A stretch of 64,000 nucleotides of DNA from Haploplasma axanthum. Its GTDB lineage: Bacteria > Bacillota_I > Bacilli_A > Acholeplasmatales > Acholeplasmataceae. Both the position numbers and the translations under genes were made by a program. Within the stretch, counting starts at the first letter, position 1. The number at the start of each line of letters is the position of its first letter. Positions 45,526-53,447 of the stretch are shown one piece after another. Location of the stretch: positions 496,001-560,000 of the forward strand of contig NZ_LR215048.1 in assembly GCF_900660745.1 (NCBI RefSeq), read 5' to 3'. The notes below the pieces were generated by a model. That model was not told the origin of the DNA. It ran no database searches and was given only the letters and a program-made list of their open reading frames with translations.

Positions 45526-46015
45526 TGATTATGAACTTATATATTTAATTCAAAGTGAAAAATGTGAAGCAGCTTTAAAATGGATGTTTAAAAAATATGA
45601 GTTATTGATCAAAAAGTATATTTATATGTATGGTGTTAAGAAAATATACTATGATGATTTTTATCAGGAAGCACTTATTTTAATGTACAAAATAATTAAT
45701 AATTTTGATGAAAGTAAAGGAAAAACTTTTACCAGATTTTATGAATTAGTTTTGAAAAGAAGAATTATTAGGTTAATTAATGAACTTCCTAAGTATGATT
45801 TATATGAAAATGTTGACTATTACCAAGACGAAACTTCTAATAATATAGAAATTGAAACGAATAATCTTACGGAGTTTGAAGAGAAGATTTATCAAAGCTA
45901 TTTCGTTGAAAACCAAAAAATCTCTTATATTGCAGTTAATGAAGATAAAAGTACTAAACAAATTTATAACGCAATTTACAGAATAAGAGAAAAATACAAA
46001 AATAATATGTTATAA
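45512..46015 (+). CDS. Sigma-70-like protein in the sigH position
   Basis: 167 residues. Residues about 45-90 resemble sigma region 2 (YYDDFYQEALILMYKIINNF, then DESKGKTFTRFYE), and the C-terminal 50 residues look like a region 4 helix-turn-helix (EFEEKIYQSYFVENQKISYI, ending with an RIREKYKN helix). The location between rlmB and rpmG-secE-nusG is that of sigH in Bacillus, so I infer an alternative sigma factor of the SigH/ECF size class. Strong core-binding residues are hard to judge by eye. Starts inside the end of rlmB. Confidence 0.7.
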   Translation: MHQYNDYELIYLIQSEKCEAALKWMFKKYELLIKKYIYMYGVKKIYYDDFYQEALILMYKIINNFDESKGKTFTRFYELVLKRRIIRLINELPKYDLYENVDYYQDETSNNIEIETNNLTEFEEKIYQSYFVENQKISYIAVNEDKSTKQIYNAIYRIREKYKNNML

Positions 46016-46030
46016 TATATAACGATAGAA

Positions 46031-46059
46031 TTGACTAAGTCATTCAAAAATGTTAAAAT
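46031..46059 (+). promoter_or_regulatory. rpmG-secE-nusG promoter
   Basis: TTGACT (46031-46036), 17-base spacer, TAAAAT (46054-46059) with TG upstream (extended -10). Transcription near 46066 gives a leader of about 28 bases that is nearly all taken up by the hairpin at 46072. Confidence 0.75.
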
Positions 46060-46071
46060 ACATTAGCGAAT

Positions 46072-46092
46072 GACCACGGAAGGTGGTTTTTT
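46072..46092 (+). promoter_or_regulatory. Hairpin covering the rpmG ribosome site
   Basis: GACCAC / GTGGTT stem with loop GGAAG, followed by six T. The Shine-Dalgarno GGAAGGTGG of rpmG forms the loop and the 3' arm. It could work as a terminator-like attenuator or mask the ribosome site. Confidence 0.45.
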
Positions 46093-46093
46093 A

Positions 46094-46243
46094 ATGCGTG
46101 AAAAAGTTATTTTGGTTTGTACTGAATGTTTGAGTAGAAACTACACAACGACAAAAAACAAACAAACACAAAAAGATAGATTAGAAATAAGTAAATTTTG
46201 CTCAAAGTGTAACAAACATACATTGCATAAAGAAAGCAAATAG
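46094..46243 (+). CDS. rpmG: 50S ribosomal protein L33
   Basis: 49 residues: [20 protein letters not shown] at the N-terminus and [15 protein letters not shown] at the C-terminus. Two CxxC pairs (CTEC, CSKC) make this the zinc-binding form of L33. GGAAGGTGG ribosome site. Normal neighbour of secE and nusG. Confidence 0.93.
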   Translation: MREKVILVCTECLSRNYTTTKNKQTQKDRLEISKFCSKCNKHTLHKESK

Positions 46244-46255
46244 GGAGGAAATACC

Positions 46256-46684
46256 ATGGCAGTTAAAGAAAAAACAGTTGAGAAAAAAAGTAAATTAAAA
46301 GAAATATTAGTTACAGAGTATCGTTGGGAAAATCTTTTATTATTAGTATTAGCGACTTTGTCAACAGCATTATCACTAATTATTATTATCAATAAAGGAC
46401 CAATTACAATTGATTCTAATTTCCCAGTTTTAGGAAATAGAACTAATCAATTAATCTTTGCATGGATATTATTTGCAATTTCAATGATGGGTATTGGATT
46501 AGTAATCGCTCCATTTATAACTCCGGCAATTCCAGAGTTAAAGAAAATTACATGGGCTACTAAATCACAGTTCTTAGATCATAGTGTAAGAGTTCTTGTA
46601 TTTATATTATTCTTTGTTTTTGTAATAATTGCTTTTGATATTATTGTACTAGCATTACTTAACTTAATTAATGGTGGTTTATAA
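46256..46684 (+). CDS. secE: SecE with N-terminal membrane extension
   Basis: 142 residues. The C-terminal 55 residues are typical SecE: amphipathic ELKKITWATKSQF followed by one membrane helix (VLVFILFFVFVIIAFDIIVL). In front of it are a charged N-terminus and two additional hydrophobic helices (LLLLVLATLSTALSLIIII and LIFAWILFAISMMGIGLVIA). Bacillus SecE has about 60 residues and one helix; the three-helix layout is closer to Escherichia coli SecE. Essential clamp of the SecYEG translocon. GGGAGG site 13 bases after rpmG. Confidence 0.88.
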   Translation: MAVKEKTVEKKSKLKEILVTEYRWENLLLLVLATLSTALSLIIIINKGPITIDSNFPVLGNRTNQLIFAWILFAISMMGIGLVIAPFITPAIPELKKITWATKSQFLDHSVRVLVFILFFVFVIIAFDIIVLALLNLINGGL

Positions 46685-46686
46685 TA

Positions 46687-47229
46687 ATGACAAAGCGTAA
46701 AAGATGGTACATTGTTCAAACATACTCAGGATACGAAAATTCAGTTAAAAACGATTTAAAGAGAAGAATTGAAAGTATGGGGATGAGTGATTTAATTTTT
46801 GATGTTATTGTACCAGAAGAAATAATTATTGAAAAAAAAGCAGATGGCTCTGATAAAGAAAAAGTTAAGCAATTATTTCCAGGTTATGTTTTTGTTGAAA
46901 TGATTGAAACTGATGAATCATGGTATGTAGTTAGAAATACTCCACGTGTTACAGGATTTTTAGGATCAAGTGGTGGTGGTACAAAACCAGTTCCTCTAGA
47001 AGATGGTGAAATGGATTCAATTTTATATAAAATTGGAATTAAAGTTAAGCCTACATTTGAACATTTAATTGGAAAAACAGTTGAAATTCAAAATGGACCT
47101 TATGCAGGACAACGTGGTAAAGTATCTTTCGTTGATGTTGATAAAGAAATATTAAAAGTTGATATTGAGTTTTTTGGAAGAGCAACTCCAACAGAAGTTG
47201 ATATTGATAACGTTAAAGAAATTTTATAA
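46687..47229 (+). CDS. nusG: Transcription antitermination/pausing factor NusG
   Basis: 180 residues. NGN domain (WYIVQTYSGYENSVKNDL, FPGYVFVEM, WYVVRNTPRVTGFLG) and C-terminal KOW domain (GKTVEIQNGPYAGQRGKVSF). Two bases after secE. A terminator follows at once. Confidence 0.96.
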   Translation: MTKRKRWYIVQTYSGYENSVKNDLKRRIESMGMSDLIFDVIVPEEIIIEKKADGSDKEKVKQLFPGYVFVEMIETDESWYVVRNTPRVTGFLGSSGGGTKPVPLEDGEMDSILYKIGIKVKPTFEHLIGKTVEIQNGPYAGQRGKVSFVDVDKEILKVDIEFFGRATPTEVDIDNVKEIL

Positions 47230-47253
47230 GAGCGAAAGCTCTTTTTCTTTTTT
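47229..47253 (+). terminator. Terminator after nusG
   Basis: AGAGC-GAAA-GCTCT stem with a GNRA-type tetraloop, then TTTTCTTTTTT. It cuts the nusG transcript from rplKAJL, which are 5.7 kb away here. Confidence 0.85.
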
Positions 47254-47264
47254 ATGAAAAAAAC

Positions 47265-47292
47265 TTGCAAATTTTTTTTAATATGCTATCAT
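47265..47292 (+). promoter_or_regulatory. Promoter of the Pr6Pr-like gene
   Basis: TTGCAA (47265-47270), 16-base spacer, TATCAT (47287-47292) preceded by TG (extended -10). Start expected near 47299. Confidence 0.6.
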
Positions 47293-47298
47293 ATATAT

Positions 47299-47315
47299 AG
47301 TTTGAATTTCAAACT
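47299..47315. promoter_or_regulatory. Perfect palindrome at the transcription start of the Pr6Pr-like gene
   Basis: AGTTTGAA-T-TTCAAACT, eight-base arms around one base, beginning at the predicted +1. Reads as an operator for a dimeric repressor; an mRNA 5' hairpin is less likely with a one-base loop. Confidence 0.5.
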
Positions 47316-47330
47316 AAAAAGGAGAATAAT

Positions 47331-47972
47331 ATGAAAGCAAAACTTTTTAAAGGATACATGGCGATTATATATGCGATGATTCTATTATTTTTTCTTGTAA
47401 GTAATTTTACAGCAAGAACAGAAGAACAATGGCGTTTCTTTTACGCATTTACTCAACAATCAAACATAATTGTGTTGATATGGCTAATTTTATTTGGAAT
47501 AAACACATTTAAACCTACCAAGTTTAATTTTGTTCGAAATAAAACTCTAATGGTTGCAATAACAGTTTATATATCAATAACATTCTTTATTGTAGCATTT
47601 GTACTTGATCCATTCTTTGCAGGGAAATTTCAACCAGCTAAATCAACTGGAGAGTTAATTTTACATAACTTAACACCGATTGTAATGTGGATTTATTTCT
47701 TTATTGTTAAAGGTGAAGGCGAATTGAATATTAAAAAAACACCTTTAGTTCTAATATATCCATTAGCTTATGTTGTATTAAACTTAGTTGTTGGTGGAAC
47801 AGTTAAATATGTTGATGGAACTAGTGCTTATGCTTATGGTTTTATTAATCCAGCAAGTTATGGTGGTAACTTCATCTTGTTCATAGGAGCATTGTTAGGT
47901 TTAATATTAATCTTTTCACTGTTTAGTATATTACTTTCAAAACTAAAAAATAGAATCGATAGTGTTGAATAA
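47331..47972 (+). CDS. Pr6Pr/FAR-17a-like family membrane protein
   Basis: 213 residues with about six hydrophobic helices. FTQQSNIIVLIW in the second helix and TPIVMWIYFFI, LIYPLAYVVLNL further on are patterns I associate with the Pr6Pr (AIG1/FAR-17a related) family; function in bacteria is unknown. AAGGAG site, own promoter and own terminator, so it is a single-gene unit. Possibly repressed through the palindrome at 47299. Confidence 0.7.
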   Translation: MKAKLFKGYMAIIYAMILLFFLVSNFTARTEEQWRFFYAFTQQSNIIVLIWLILFGINTFKPTKFNFVRNKTLMVAITVYISITFFIVAFVLDPFFAGKFQPAKSTGELILHNLTPIVMWIYFFIVKGEGELNIKKTPLVLIYPLAYVVLNLVVGGTVKYVDGTSAYAYGFINPASYGGNFILFIGALLGLILIFSLFSILLSKLKNRIDSVE

Positions 47973-47975
47973 TTT

Positions 47976-48006
47976 ATAGTAGAGGTTTTCCTCTACTATT
48001 TTTTTC
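47976..48006 (+). terminator. Terminator after the Pr6Pr-like gene
   Basis: Ten-base stem ATAGTAGAGG / CCTCTACTAT with TTTT loop, followed by T7. Confidence 0.92.
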
Positions 48007-48046
48007 TGCTGTATTGAGTTATAATAAATATAAGGAGTGATTGGAA

Positions 48047-48769
48047 ATGCCACTTACATTAAAGCGTGTGTATCAGTTTTTATATTTATCATATATATTG
48101 TTGTTGGGAATAATCTATATTGTTTTTCCAAATGTTGTGGAAAATAGTGAAGGTGTTGTTAATGTGATCTTTATTAGTCTGGTCATTACAACATTAACAT
48201 TCATGCTTGCTTATTTCGAAATTAAATTTCAAATATTAAAAGCTTATTGGTTATTAGGATATTTTATTAGTATATTATCACCAATCCTATTTTTGTTTAC
48301 TAAGTATGCTAGCATTATTTGTCTTTTAACAATTATACCGTTTTTAATAATATCCTTTATAATCAAAAGAACAAAAATTCTTAAATATAATGTTTTGAAT
48401 GATACGTTGATAAATATTGATTATTTATTATGTTTCTTAGTATCTGTGGTTCTAATATTAACAAAACAAGAATATTGGTATTTAGGAATATTAATGTTAT
48501 TAAATGTAGTTTTAATAGAAGTATTATTATATTTAGATTTAAAAAAAGTTTCTAAAAATAATGATAGTAAAATATTGGTTACATTATTGATGATTATTTT
48601 AATTGCTTTTCTAGCGTATAATGGTGAGTTATTACTTGATTACCGAAGTAATATTAGTATTTTAGAAAATGTTTTAATACCGATTGTTACAATTGCATCA
48701 GTTTTAGTTCTTGCTATTGTTAATAAAAGAAATTTGGATGAACTAATAAAAAATATAACGATTGATTAA
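48047..48769 (+). CDS. Polytopic membrane protein of unknown function
   Basis: 240 residues from ATG 48047, 9 bases after AAGGAG; a TTG at 48041 is too close to that site. About eight hydrophobic segments, few charges, no conserved motif that I recognise. A TATAAT at 48020-48025 is a possible -10. It ends against the opposing ABC exporter operon across a shared hairpin. Confidence 0.65.
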   Translation: MPLTLKRVYQFLYLSYILLLGIIYIVFPNVVENSEGVVNVIFISLVITTLTFMLAYFEIKFQILKAYWLLGYFISILSPILFLFTKYASIICLLTIIPFLIISFIIKRTKILKYNVLNDTLINIDYLLCFLVSVVLILTKQEYWYLGILMLLNVVLIEVLLYLDLKKVSKNNDSKILVTLLMIILIAFLAYNGELLLDYRSNISILENVLIPIVTIASVLVLAIVNKRNLDELIKNITID

Positions 48770-48773
48770 AAAA

Positions 48774-48832
48774 ATAAAAGGATTATAAACTAATAGAGAA
48801 TAAATCTTTAGAAGTTTAATAATCCTTTTTTA
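48774..48832. terminator. Bidirectional terminator between convergent operons
   Basis: AAAAGGATTAT and ATAATCCTTTT arms (about 48777-48787 and 48819-48829) with A-rich and T-rich ends on both sides. It can end both the plus-strand membrane gene and the minus-strand exporter genes. Confidence 0.65.
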
Positions 48833-48833
48833 A

Positions 48834-50570
48834 TTAATCATTTTCAAACTGACTATTATAGAGGTTTTCATAGAAACCTTTTTGTGCAATAAGTTCATTA
48901 TGAGTACCCATTTCAATTATTTCACCATCTTTTAAAACAACGATTAAATCGGCATTTTTAATTGTTGAAAGTCTATGGGCAATAACAAAACTTGTACGTC
49001 CTGACATAATATTTTTCATAGCTTCTTGTAGCATAACTTCAAGTCTAGTATCAACAGTAGAAGTAGCTTCATCTAATATTAGCATTGAAGGATTTGCAAG
49101 GAAGGCTCTAGCAATTGTTAATAATTGCTTTTCTCCTTGGCTGATATTATTTCCTTCTTCATTAATAACCATATTATAGCCATCTGGTAGTGTTGAAATG
49201 TAATGATGTATATTAGCATATTTTGCTGCTTGAATAATTTCTTCCATAGTAGCATCATCACGTCCATATTTAATATTATCAGCAATAGTTCCATGGAATA
49301 ACCATGTATCTTGAAGTACCATTCCAAAGTGTGTTCTTAATTCGTCTTTTTTAAGGTGATTAAGGTTTATTCCATCAAGTCTAATCTTACCACTATCTAT
49401 ATCATAAAAACGCATTAAAAGGTTAATTATGGTTGTTTTACCAGAACCTGTTGGCCCAACGATTGCAATCATTTGACCGGGTTTAACATCAAAGGAAACA
49501 TTTTTTAAAATTGGTTTATCTTTTGAGTAAGCAAAATCAACATTTTCGAATGTAACATGACCTTGAAGATTTTCAATATGTTCTGCCGGCTCATAGTCTG
49601 GTTTTTCTTCATCTTCATCTAGAAAATCAAATACACGTTTTGCAGCTGCAGTAGAAGATTGAATAACAACACTCATTTGTGTAACTTGAGTTATTGGACT
49701 TGAAAGTCTCCAAATATATCTAATTCCAGCGTGAAGAGTTCCTAAAACGATTGTCCCTTCAATGGCTAACTTACCACCGATTAAAGCCATTATAACAATT
49801 GTTATATAAGTTACTGTACTAATAATAGGGTTTAGTAATCCGGATACAAAGTCTGATCTAAAAACGTATTTAGATAAATCAACCATTATTCCATCAAACA
49901 TTTTTGCAGAATCTTCTTGTTTATTATAAAGAGTTATTTCTTTATAACCGGTATATTGTTCCTGTAAGTGACCAGCAAGAACACCATATGTTTTAAAGCG
50001 TTTTGCATATAGTGGGCCGGATGCTTTTAAAATGAATCTGGAAATAATGAAGATAATTGGGAACATTGCAAGTGCAAGAAGTGCAAATTGCCAATTTACA
50101 GAAACGAACATAAAAGTAATAATGAATAAAATTGTAAGGATTGCATTGAATACAGAAGCAAAAGCTTGCTGCATACCGTTAGATAATGATTCAACGTCAT
50201 TTGACATTCTACTCATAATATCGCCAATTGGATGTGTATCAAAATATCTGATTGGCATTCTATGAATTTTTTGTTGAACATCATTACGAATTTTTTTCAT
50301 GGTTTTTTGAATTGCAATTGTCAAAAGTTGATTAAATGTTAAACGACAGATTGCTACAAAAGTATAGACGGATATAAGAGTAATAACTGTTCTTGTAACA
50401 AAGACTTTATCAAATCCGGATTTGTTATCAATACTTTTTTGGAAACTAGTAATAATGCTACCTTCTAATACTGGTGCATATGAAACTAGTCCAGCAACAA
50501 CTATAATCAAAAATATACTTATGATAAAGTGCCATTTATAAATCTTTATATATTTTAATAGTTTTCTCAT
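48834..50570 (-). CDS. Heterodimeric ABC exporter, consensus-site subunit
   Basis: 578 residues: six-helix exporter membrane domain, then an ATPase with Walker A VGPTGSGKTTI, Walker B LILDEATSTVD with catalytic E501, and switch histidine in IAHRLST. The signature is the non-standard ISQGEKQ. Together with the partner at 50567 (LSGGQ signature but D in place of the catalytic E), this is exactly the asymmetric pattern of BmrCD/LmrCD/TM287-288 multidrug exporters: one competent and one degenerate ATP site. Overlaps the partner by ATGA. Substrate unknown, drugs or lipids likely. Confidence 0.9.
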   Translation of the reverse strand: MRKLLKYIKIYKWHFIISIFLIIVVAGLVSYAPVLEGSIITSFQKSIDNKSGFDKVFVTRTVITLISVYTFVAICRLTFNQLLTIAIQKTMKKIRNDVQQKIHRMPIRYFDTHPIGDIMSRMSNDVESLSNGMQQAFASVFNAILTILFIITFMFVSVNWQFALLALAMFPIIFIISRFILKASGPLYAKRFKTYGVLAGHLQEQYTGYKEITLYNKQEDSAKMFDGIMVDLSKYVFRSDFVSGLLNPIISTVTYITIVIMALIGGKLAIEGTIVLGTLHAGIRYIWRLSSPITQVTQMSVVIQSSTAAAKRVFDFLDEDEEKPDYEPAEHIENLQGHVTFENVDFAYSKDKPILKNVSFDVKPGQMIAIVGPTGSGKTTIINLLMRFYDIDSGKIRLDGINLNHLKKDELRTHFGMVLQDTWLFHGTIADNIKYGRDDATMEEIIQAAKYANIHHYISTLPDGYNMVINEEGNNISQGEKQLLTIARAFLANPSMLILDEATSTVDTRLEVMLQEAMKNIMSGRTSFVIAHRLSTIKNADLIVVLKDGEIIEMGTHNELIAQKGFYENLYNSQFEND

Positions 50571-52303
50571 TGTAGTTCCTCCTCACTTAATTGTGAAGCA
50601 GCTATTTCTTGATAAATCTTACAAGATGTCATAAGTTCACTATGAGTGCCACGACATACAATTTCTCCATTGTTTAAAACAATAATTGTATCAGCATGAA
50701 CAATAGAGGTGATTCTTTGAGCCACTACTAATGTAATTGTATCTTTTGATACCTCGTTTAATGATTTTCTAAGTGCGGCATCAGTTTTAAAATCAAGTGC
50801 ACTAAATGAATCATCAAAGATTAAAACATCTGGCTTTTTAATAAGAGCGCGAGCAATTGAGATTCTTTGTTTTTGACCGCCTGAAAGGTTTGCTCCCATT
50901 TCACTAACAGGATCATCATATCCTTTTTGTTTTGCAAGTATAAAGTCATGTGCTTGTGCAGTTTTAGCTGCTTCAATAACTTCCTCTTCAGTAGCATCAT
51001 GTTTTCCATAACGGATGTTATCGGCGATAGTACCATTAAAGAGAATAGCTTTTTGAGGAATAAAACCGACTTTATTTCTTAAATACTTCAAATCAAAATC
51101 TGTTACATTGACATCGTCAATAAGAATCTCACCTTCAGTAGCATCATAAAGTCTAGGTACTAGATTTATTAGGGTTGATTTACCACTACCGGTTGAACCG
51201 ATAAATGCAATTGTTTCACCTTTTTTAGCTTTAAATGAAATATCTTTTAAAACAGCTGCTTCGCTATCAGGATAACTAAAACTAACATTCTTAAATTCCA
51301 ATGTACCTTTTGGTTTTTCGATGTAAGATATCGCGTTTGGTTTGTTTTTGATTTTAACATCAGTATTTAAAATTTCAGCAATTCTTTTTGATGAAACGAT
51401 TGTTCTAGGATATAAAATAAACAGCATGGAGAATGTTAATATTGAAAACATTACTAAAAACTGATAATCAAAAAATGCTGTAATATTACCAAGTGTTAAA
51501 TTAGGGTTTTCTGATGTAACGTTTTGTCCAGCGAAGAATAAGGTAATTGTAATAATCACGTTTAAGAAAAAGAAGAAAACAGGTTCTGTTGAAGTCATAA
51601 TTCTAAATAACTTCATAGCAGTAGAAGTATATTTCTCGTTTGCTTTTTCAAAACGTTCTGCCTCATATTTGTTTTTTCTAAATGCACGGACAACTCTTAC
51701 ACCAGTTAAATTTTCTCTTGTGACTAAGTTTAATTTATCAAGGTTTAATTGTTGGCTTTCTGATAATGGTTTTGTTGCTGTAATAACAATTACAATCCCA
51801 ATTACTACAATTGGAATTGAAATCAATGTACTTGGAAGCAATGTAGGTGCTTCACGGGATATTAAGACAATCGAGATTGCAATTAATATCGGTGACATAA
51901 ATGCTGTTCTAAAAAATGTGCTTACAAAGTTTAAAATTTGAAAAACATCACTTGTAGTTCTAGTGATTAAAGATGAAATCCCAAATTCATTCATCTCTTC
52001 TGGAGAGAAGGTTTGTATTTTCTTAAAAACATCATTACGTAAATCAACAAGAATTGAAGTTGCTGTTTTAACGGAAGCGTAGTTTGCAAGAATATTGCCT
52101 ATTGCACCAAGTATAGCAACTAAAGCTAGATATATTCCGAACTTATAAAGTAGTGGAAGATTACCATTTGGTAATGCATCATCGATTATCTTTGAAATAA
52201 GTAATGGTATACCAAGTTCAGCGGAGGCAACCGCGAGAATTGCGAACAAATTCAAAAAGAAAAATCTTTTGCGTCGCATTAGATACTTAAATATTAGTTT
52301 CAT
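50567..52303 (-). CDS. Heterodimeric ABC exporter, degenerate-site subunit
   Basis: 578 residues, first gene of the minus-strand pair. Membrane domain with six helices, Walker A IGSTGSGKSTL, signature LSGGQKQRISIARAL, and Walker B VLIFDDSFSALD, in which D498 replaces the catalytic glutamate; the switch position reads AQRITS, glutamine instead of histidine. Those are the hallmarks of the degenerate subunit of heterodimeric exporters (BmrC, LmrC, TM287). AGGGGG ribosome site and its own promoter at 52350. Confidence 0.9.
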   Translation of the reverse strand: MKLIFKYLMRRKRFFFLNLFAILAVASAELGIPLLISKIIDDALPNGNLPLLYKFGIYLALVAILGAIGNILANYASVKTATSILVDLRNDVFKKIQTFSPEEMNEFGISSLITRTTSDVFQILNFVSTFFRTAFMSPILIAISIVLISREAPTLLPSTLISIPIVVIGIVIVITATKPLSESQQLNLDKLNLVTRENLTGVRVVRAFRKNKYEAERFEKANEKYTSTAMKLFRIMTSTEPVFFFFLNVIITITLFFAGQNVTSENPNLTLGNITAFFDYQFLVMFSILTFSMLFILYPRTIVSSKRIAEILNTDVKIKNKPNAISYIEKPKGTLEFKNVSFSYPDSEAAVLKDISFKAKKGETIAFIGSTGSGKSTLINLVPRLYDATEGEILIDDVNVTDFDLKYLRNKVGFIPQKAILFNGTIADNIRYGKHDATEEEVIEAAKTAQAHDFILAKQKGYDDPVSEMGANLSGGQKQRISIARALIKKPDVLIFDDSFSALDFKTDAALRKSLNEVSKDTITLVVAQRITSIVHADTIIVLNNGEIVCRGTHSELMTSCKIYQEIAASQLSEEELQ

Positions 52304-52349
52304 ATGTTTCCCCCTTTATAATAATAAATATATATAACATATCATATAT

Positions 52350-52377
52350 ATTCTACTATTAAATAATTATAAGTCAA
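52350..52377 (-). promoter_or_regulatory. Promoter of the ABC exporter operon (minus strand)
   Basis: Read on the minus strand: TTGACT (52377-52372), 16-base spacer, TAGAAT (52355-52350). Confidence 0.55.
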
Positions 52378-52844
52378 TTGCTTTGAATGGGATAAAAGCA
52401 TGTAAATGTTATCATTCAAAATATATCTTTGACATGTCTTGAAGATGTGTTTTATAGCTCTTGTTAAAGTGTTTTGTTTAAATACTGATTAGGTTAATAA
52501 TTCGATAAAACAAAACTGAACAAGTATATAAAATGTACACATATTTTAAATGAGAAAGACGTTAGTATTGTTGTTTTATAACACAAAGTCTAAGTGAATT
52601 ATGAAAAAGAGTTCGCAATTTTAAATCAATTTAATCTTATCAAGTTTTGTATGTAGATATTAACAAAATGCTGGATTGATTTAAAAGATAAAATTTTTAT
52701 CTAATCAAAAAAATGATGAGATTCAAAGATTAAAATATTATAATTTATATTGCAGGTTCACAATTATAAAACTACATTTAAGTGATTTAAATTTAGGTTA
52801 TAAAACAATAGTTAAAAATTAAAAAAAATAAACAAGATTTCTTA
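52378..52844. other. AT-rich intergenic stretch without a gene
   Basis: About 470 bases between divergent promoters of the exporter and rplKAJL operons. I see no open frame of note, no RNA gene and no clear repeat. Its length in an otherwise tight region fits a past insertion or decayed sequence. Confidence 0.45.
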
Positions 52845-52873
52845 TTGACAAAAAGCATTCTAGATGATAAAAT
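52845..52873 (+). promoter_or_regulatory. rplK-rplA promoter
   Basis: TTGACA (52845-52850), 17-base spacer, TAAAAT (52868-52873) with extended -10 TG. Confidence 0.8.
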
Positions 52874-52900
52874 ATACAAGCGTGTAAAAACACACCATTA

Positions 52901-52923
52901 GTGGGAGAAATAATTCGTACCAC
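52901..52923 (+). promoter_or_regulatory. Probable L1-binding hairpin before rplK
   Basis: GTGGGAG ... TACCAC, the same frame of bases as in the rplA leader at 53404. L1 represses its own operon by binding a helix-loop copy of its 23S rRNA site; the GTGGGAG element is the likely equivalent. Confidence 0.5.
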
Positions 52924-52955
52924 ATACTTATGAAAAGAAGGAGGTTGTGTGTATT

Positions 52956-53387
52956 ATGGCAAAACCAAAAAAAGTTGTAAGAGAAGTTAAATTACAAATT
53001 CAAGCTGGTAAAGCAAACCCTGCGCCACCTGTTGGACCTGCATTAGGACAAGCGCAAGTTAACATTCCAGCATTTTGTTCACAATTTAACGAAAGAACTA
53101 AAGATCAAATGGGATTCGTTATTCCAGTAGTGATTTCAGTTTATGAAGACAGATCATTTACGTTCATTACAAAAACACCGCCAGCAAGTGACTTACTTAA
53201 AAAAGCTGCGAACATTCAAAAAGGTTCTTCAGCACCACATAAAGACAAAGTGGCAAAATTAAAAAGAGATAAAGTAAGAGAAATTGCAGAAATGAAGATG
53301 CCAGATTTAAATGCTTTTGATATCGAAGCAGCAATGAAAATTGTTGAAGGTACAGCAAAAAATATGGGCATTGTTATCGAAGACTAA
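52956..53387 (+). CDS. rplK: 50S ribosomal protein L11
   Basis: 143 residues from ATG 52956 after AAGGAGG; an in-frame GTG at 52947 is too close to that site. [20 protein letters not shown] is the L11 hallmark; the RNA-binding C-terminal domain ends with [12 protein letters not shown]. Forms the GTPase-centre stalk base. Confidence 0.97.
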   Translation: MAKPKKVVREVKLQIQAGKANPAPPVGPALGQAQVNIPAFCSQFNERTKDQMGFVIPVVISVYEDRSFTFITKTPPASDLLKKAANIQKGSSAPHKDKVAKLKRDKVREIAEMKMPDLNAFDIEAAMKIVEGTAKNMGIVIED

Positions 53388-53403
53388 TTTAACGGTCTAA
53401 ATT

Positions 53404-53428
53404 GTGGGAGGAAATCCCGCTATACCAC
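53404..53428 (+). promoter_or_regulatory. Probable L1-binding hairpin before rplA
   Basis: GTGGGAG at the 5' side and TACCAC at the 3' side, with an inner GGG/CCC pairing, located 20 bases before ATG 53448. Second copy of the element seen before rplK. Confidence 0.5.
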
Positions 53429-53447
53429 ATTTTAGGAGGATATTATA

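Noticed and set aside
48774-48832. The long imperfect stem between convergent genes as a small RNA gene
   Set aside because: No promoter in front of it, and its A/T-flanked arms fit a shared terminator.
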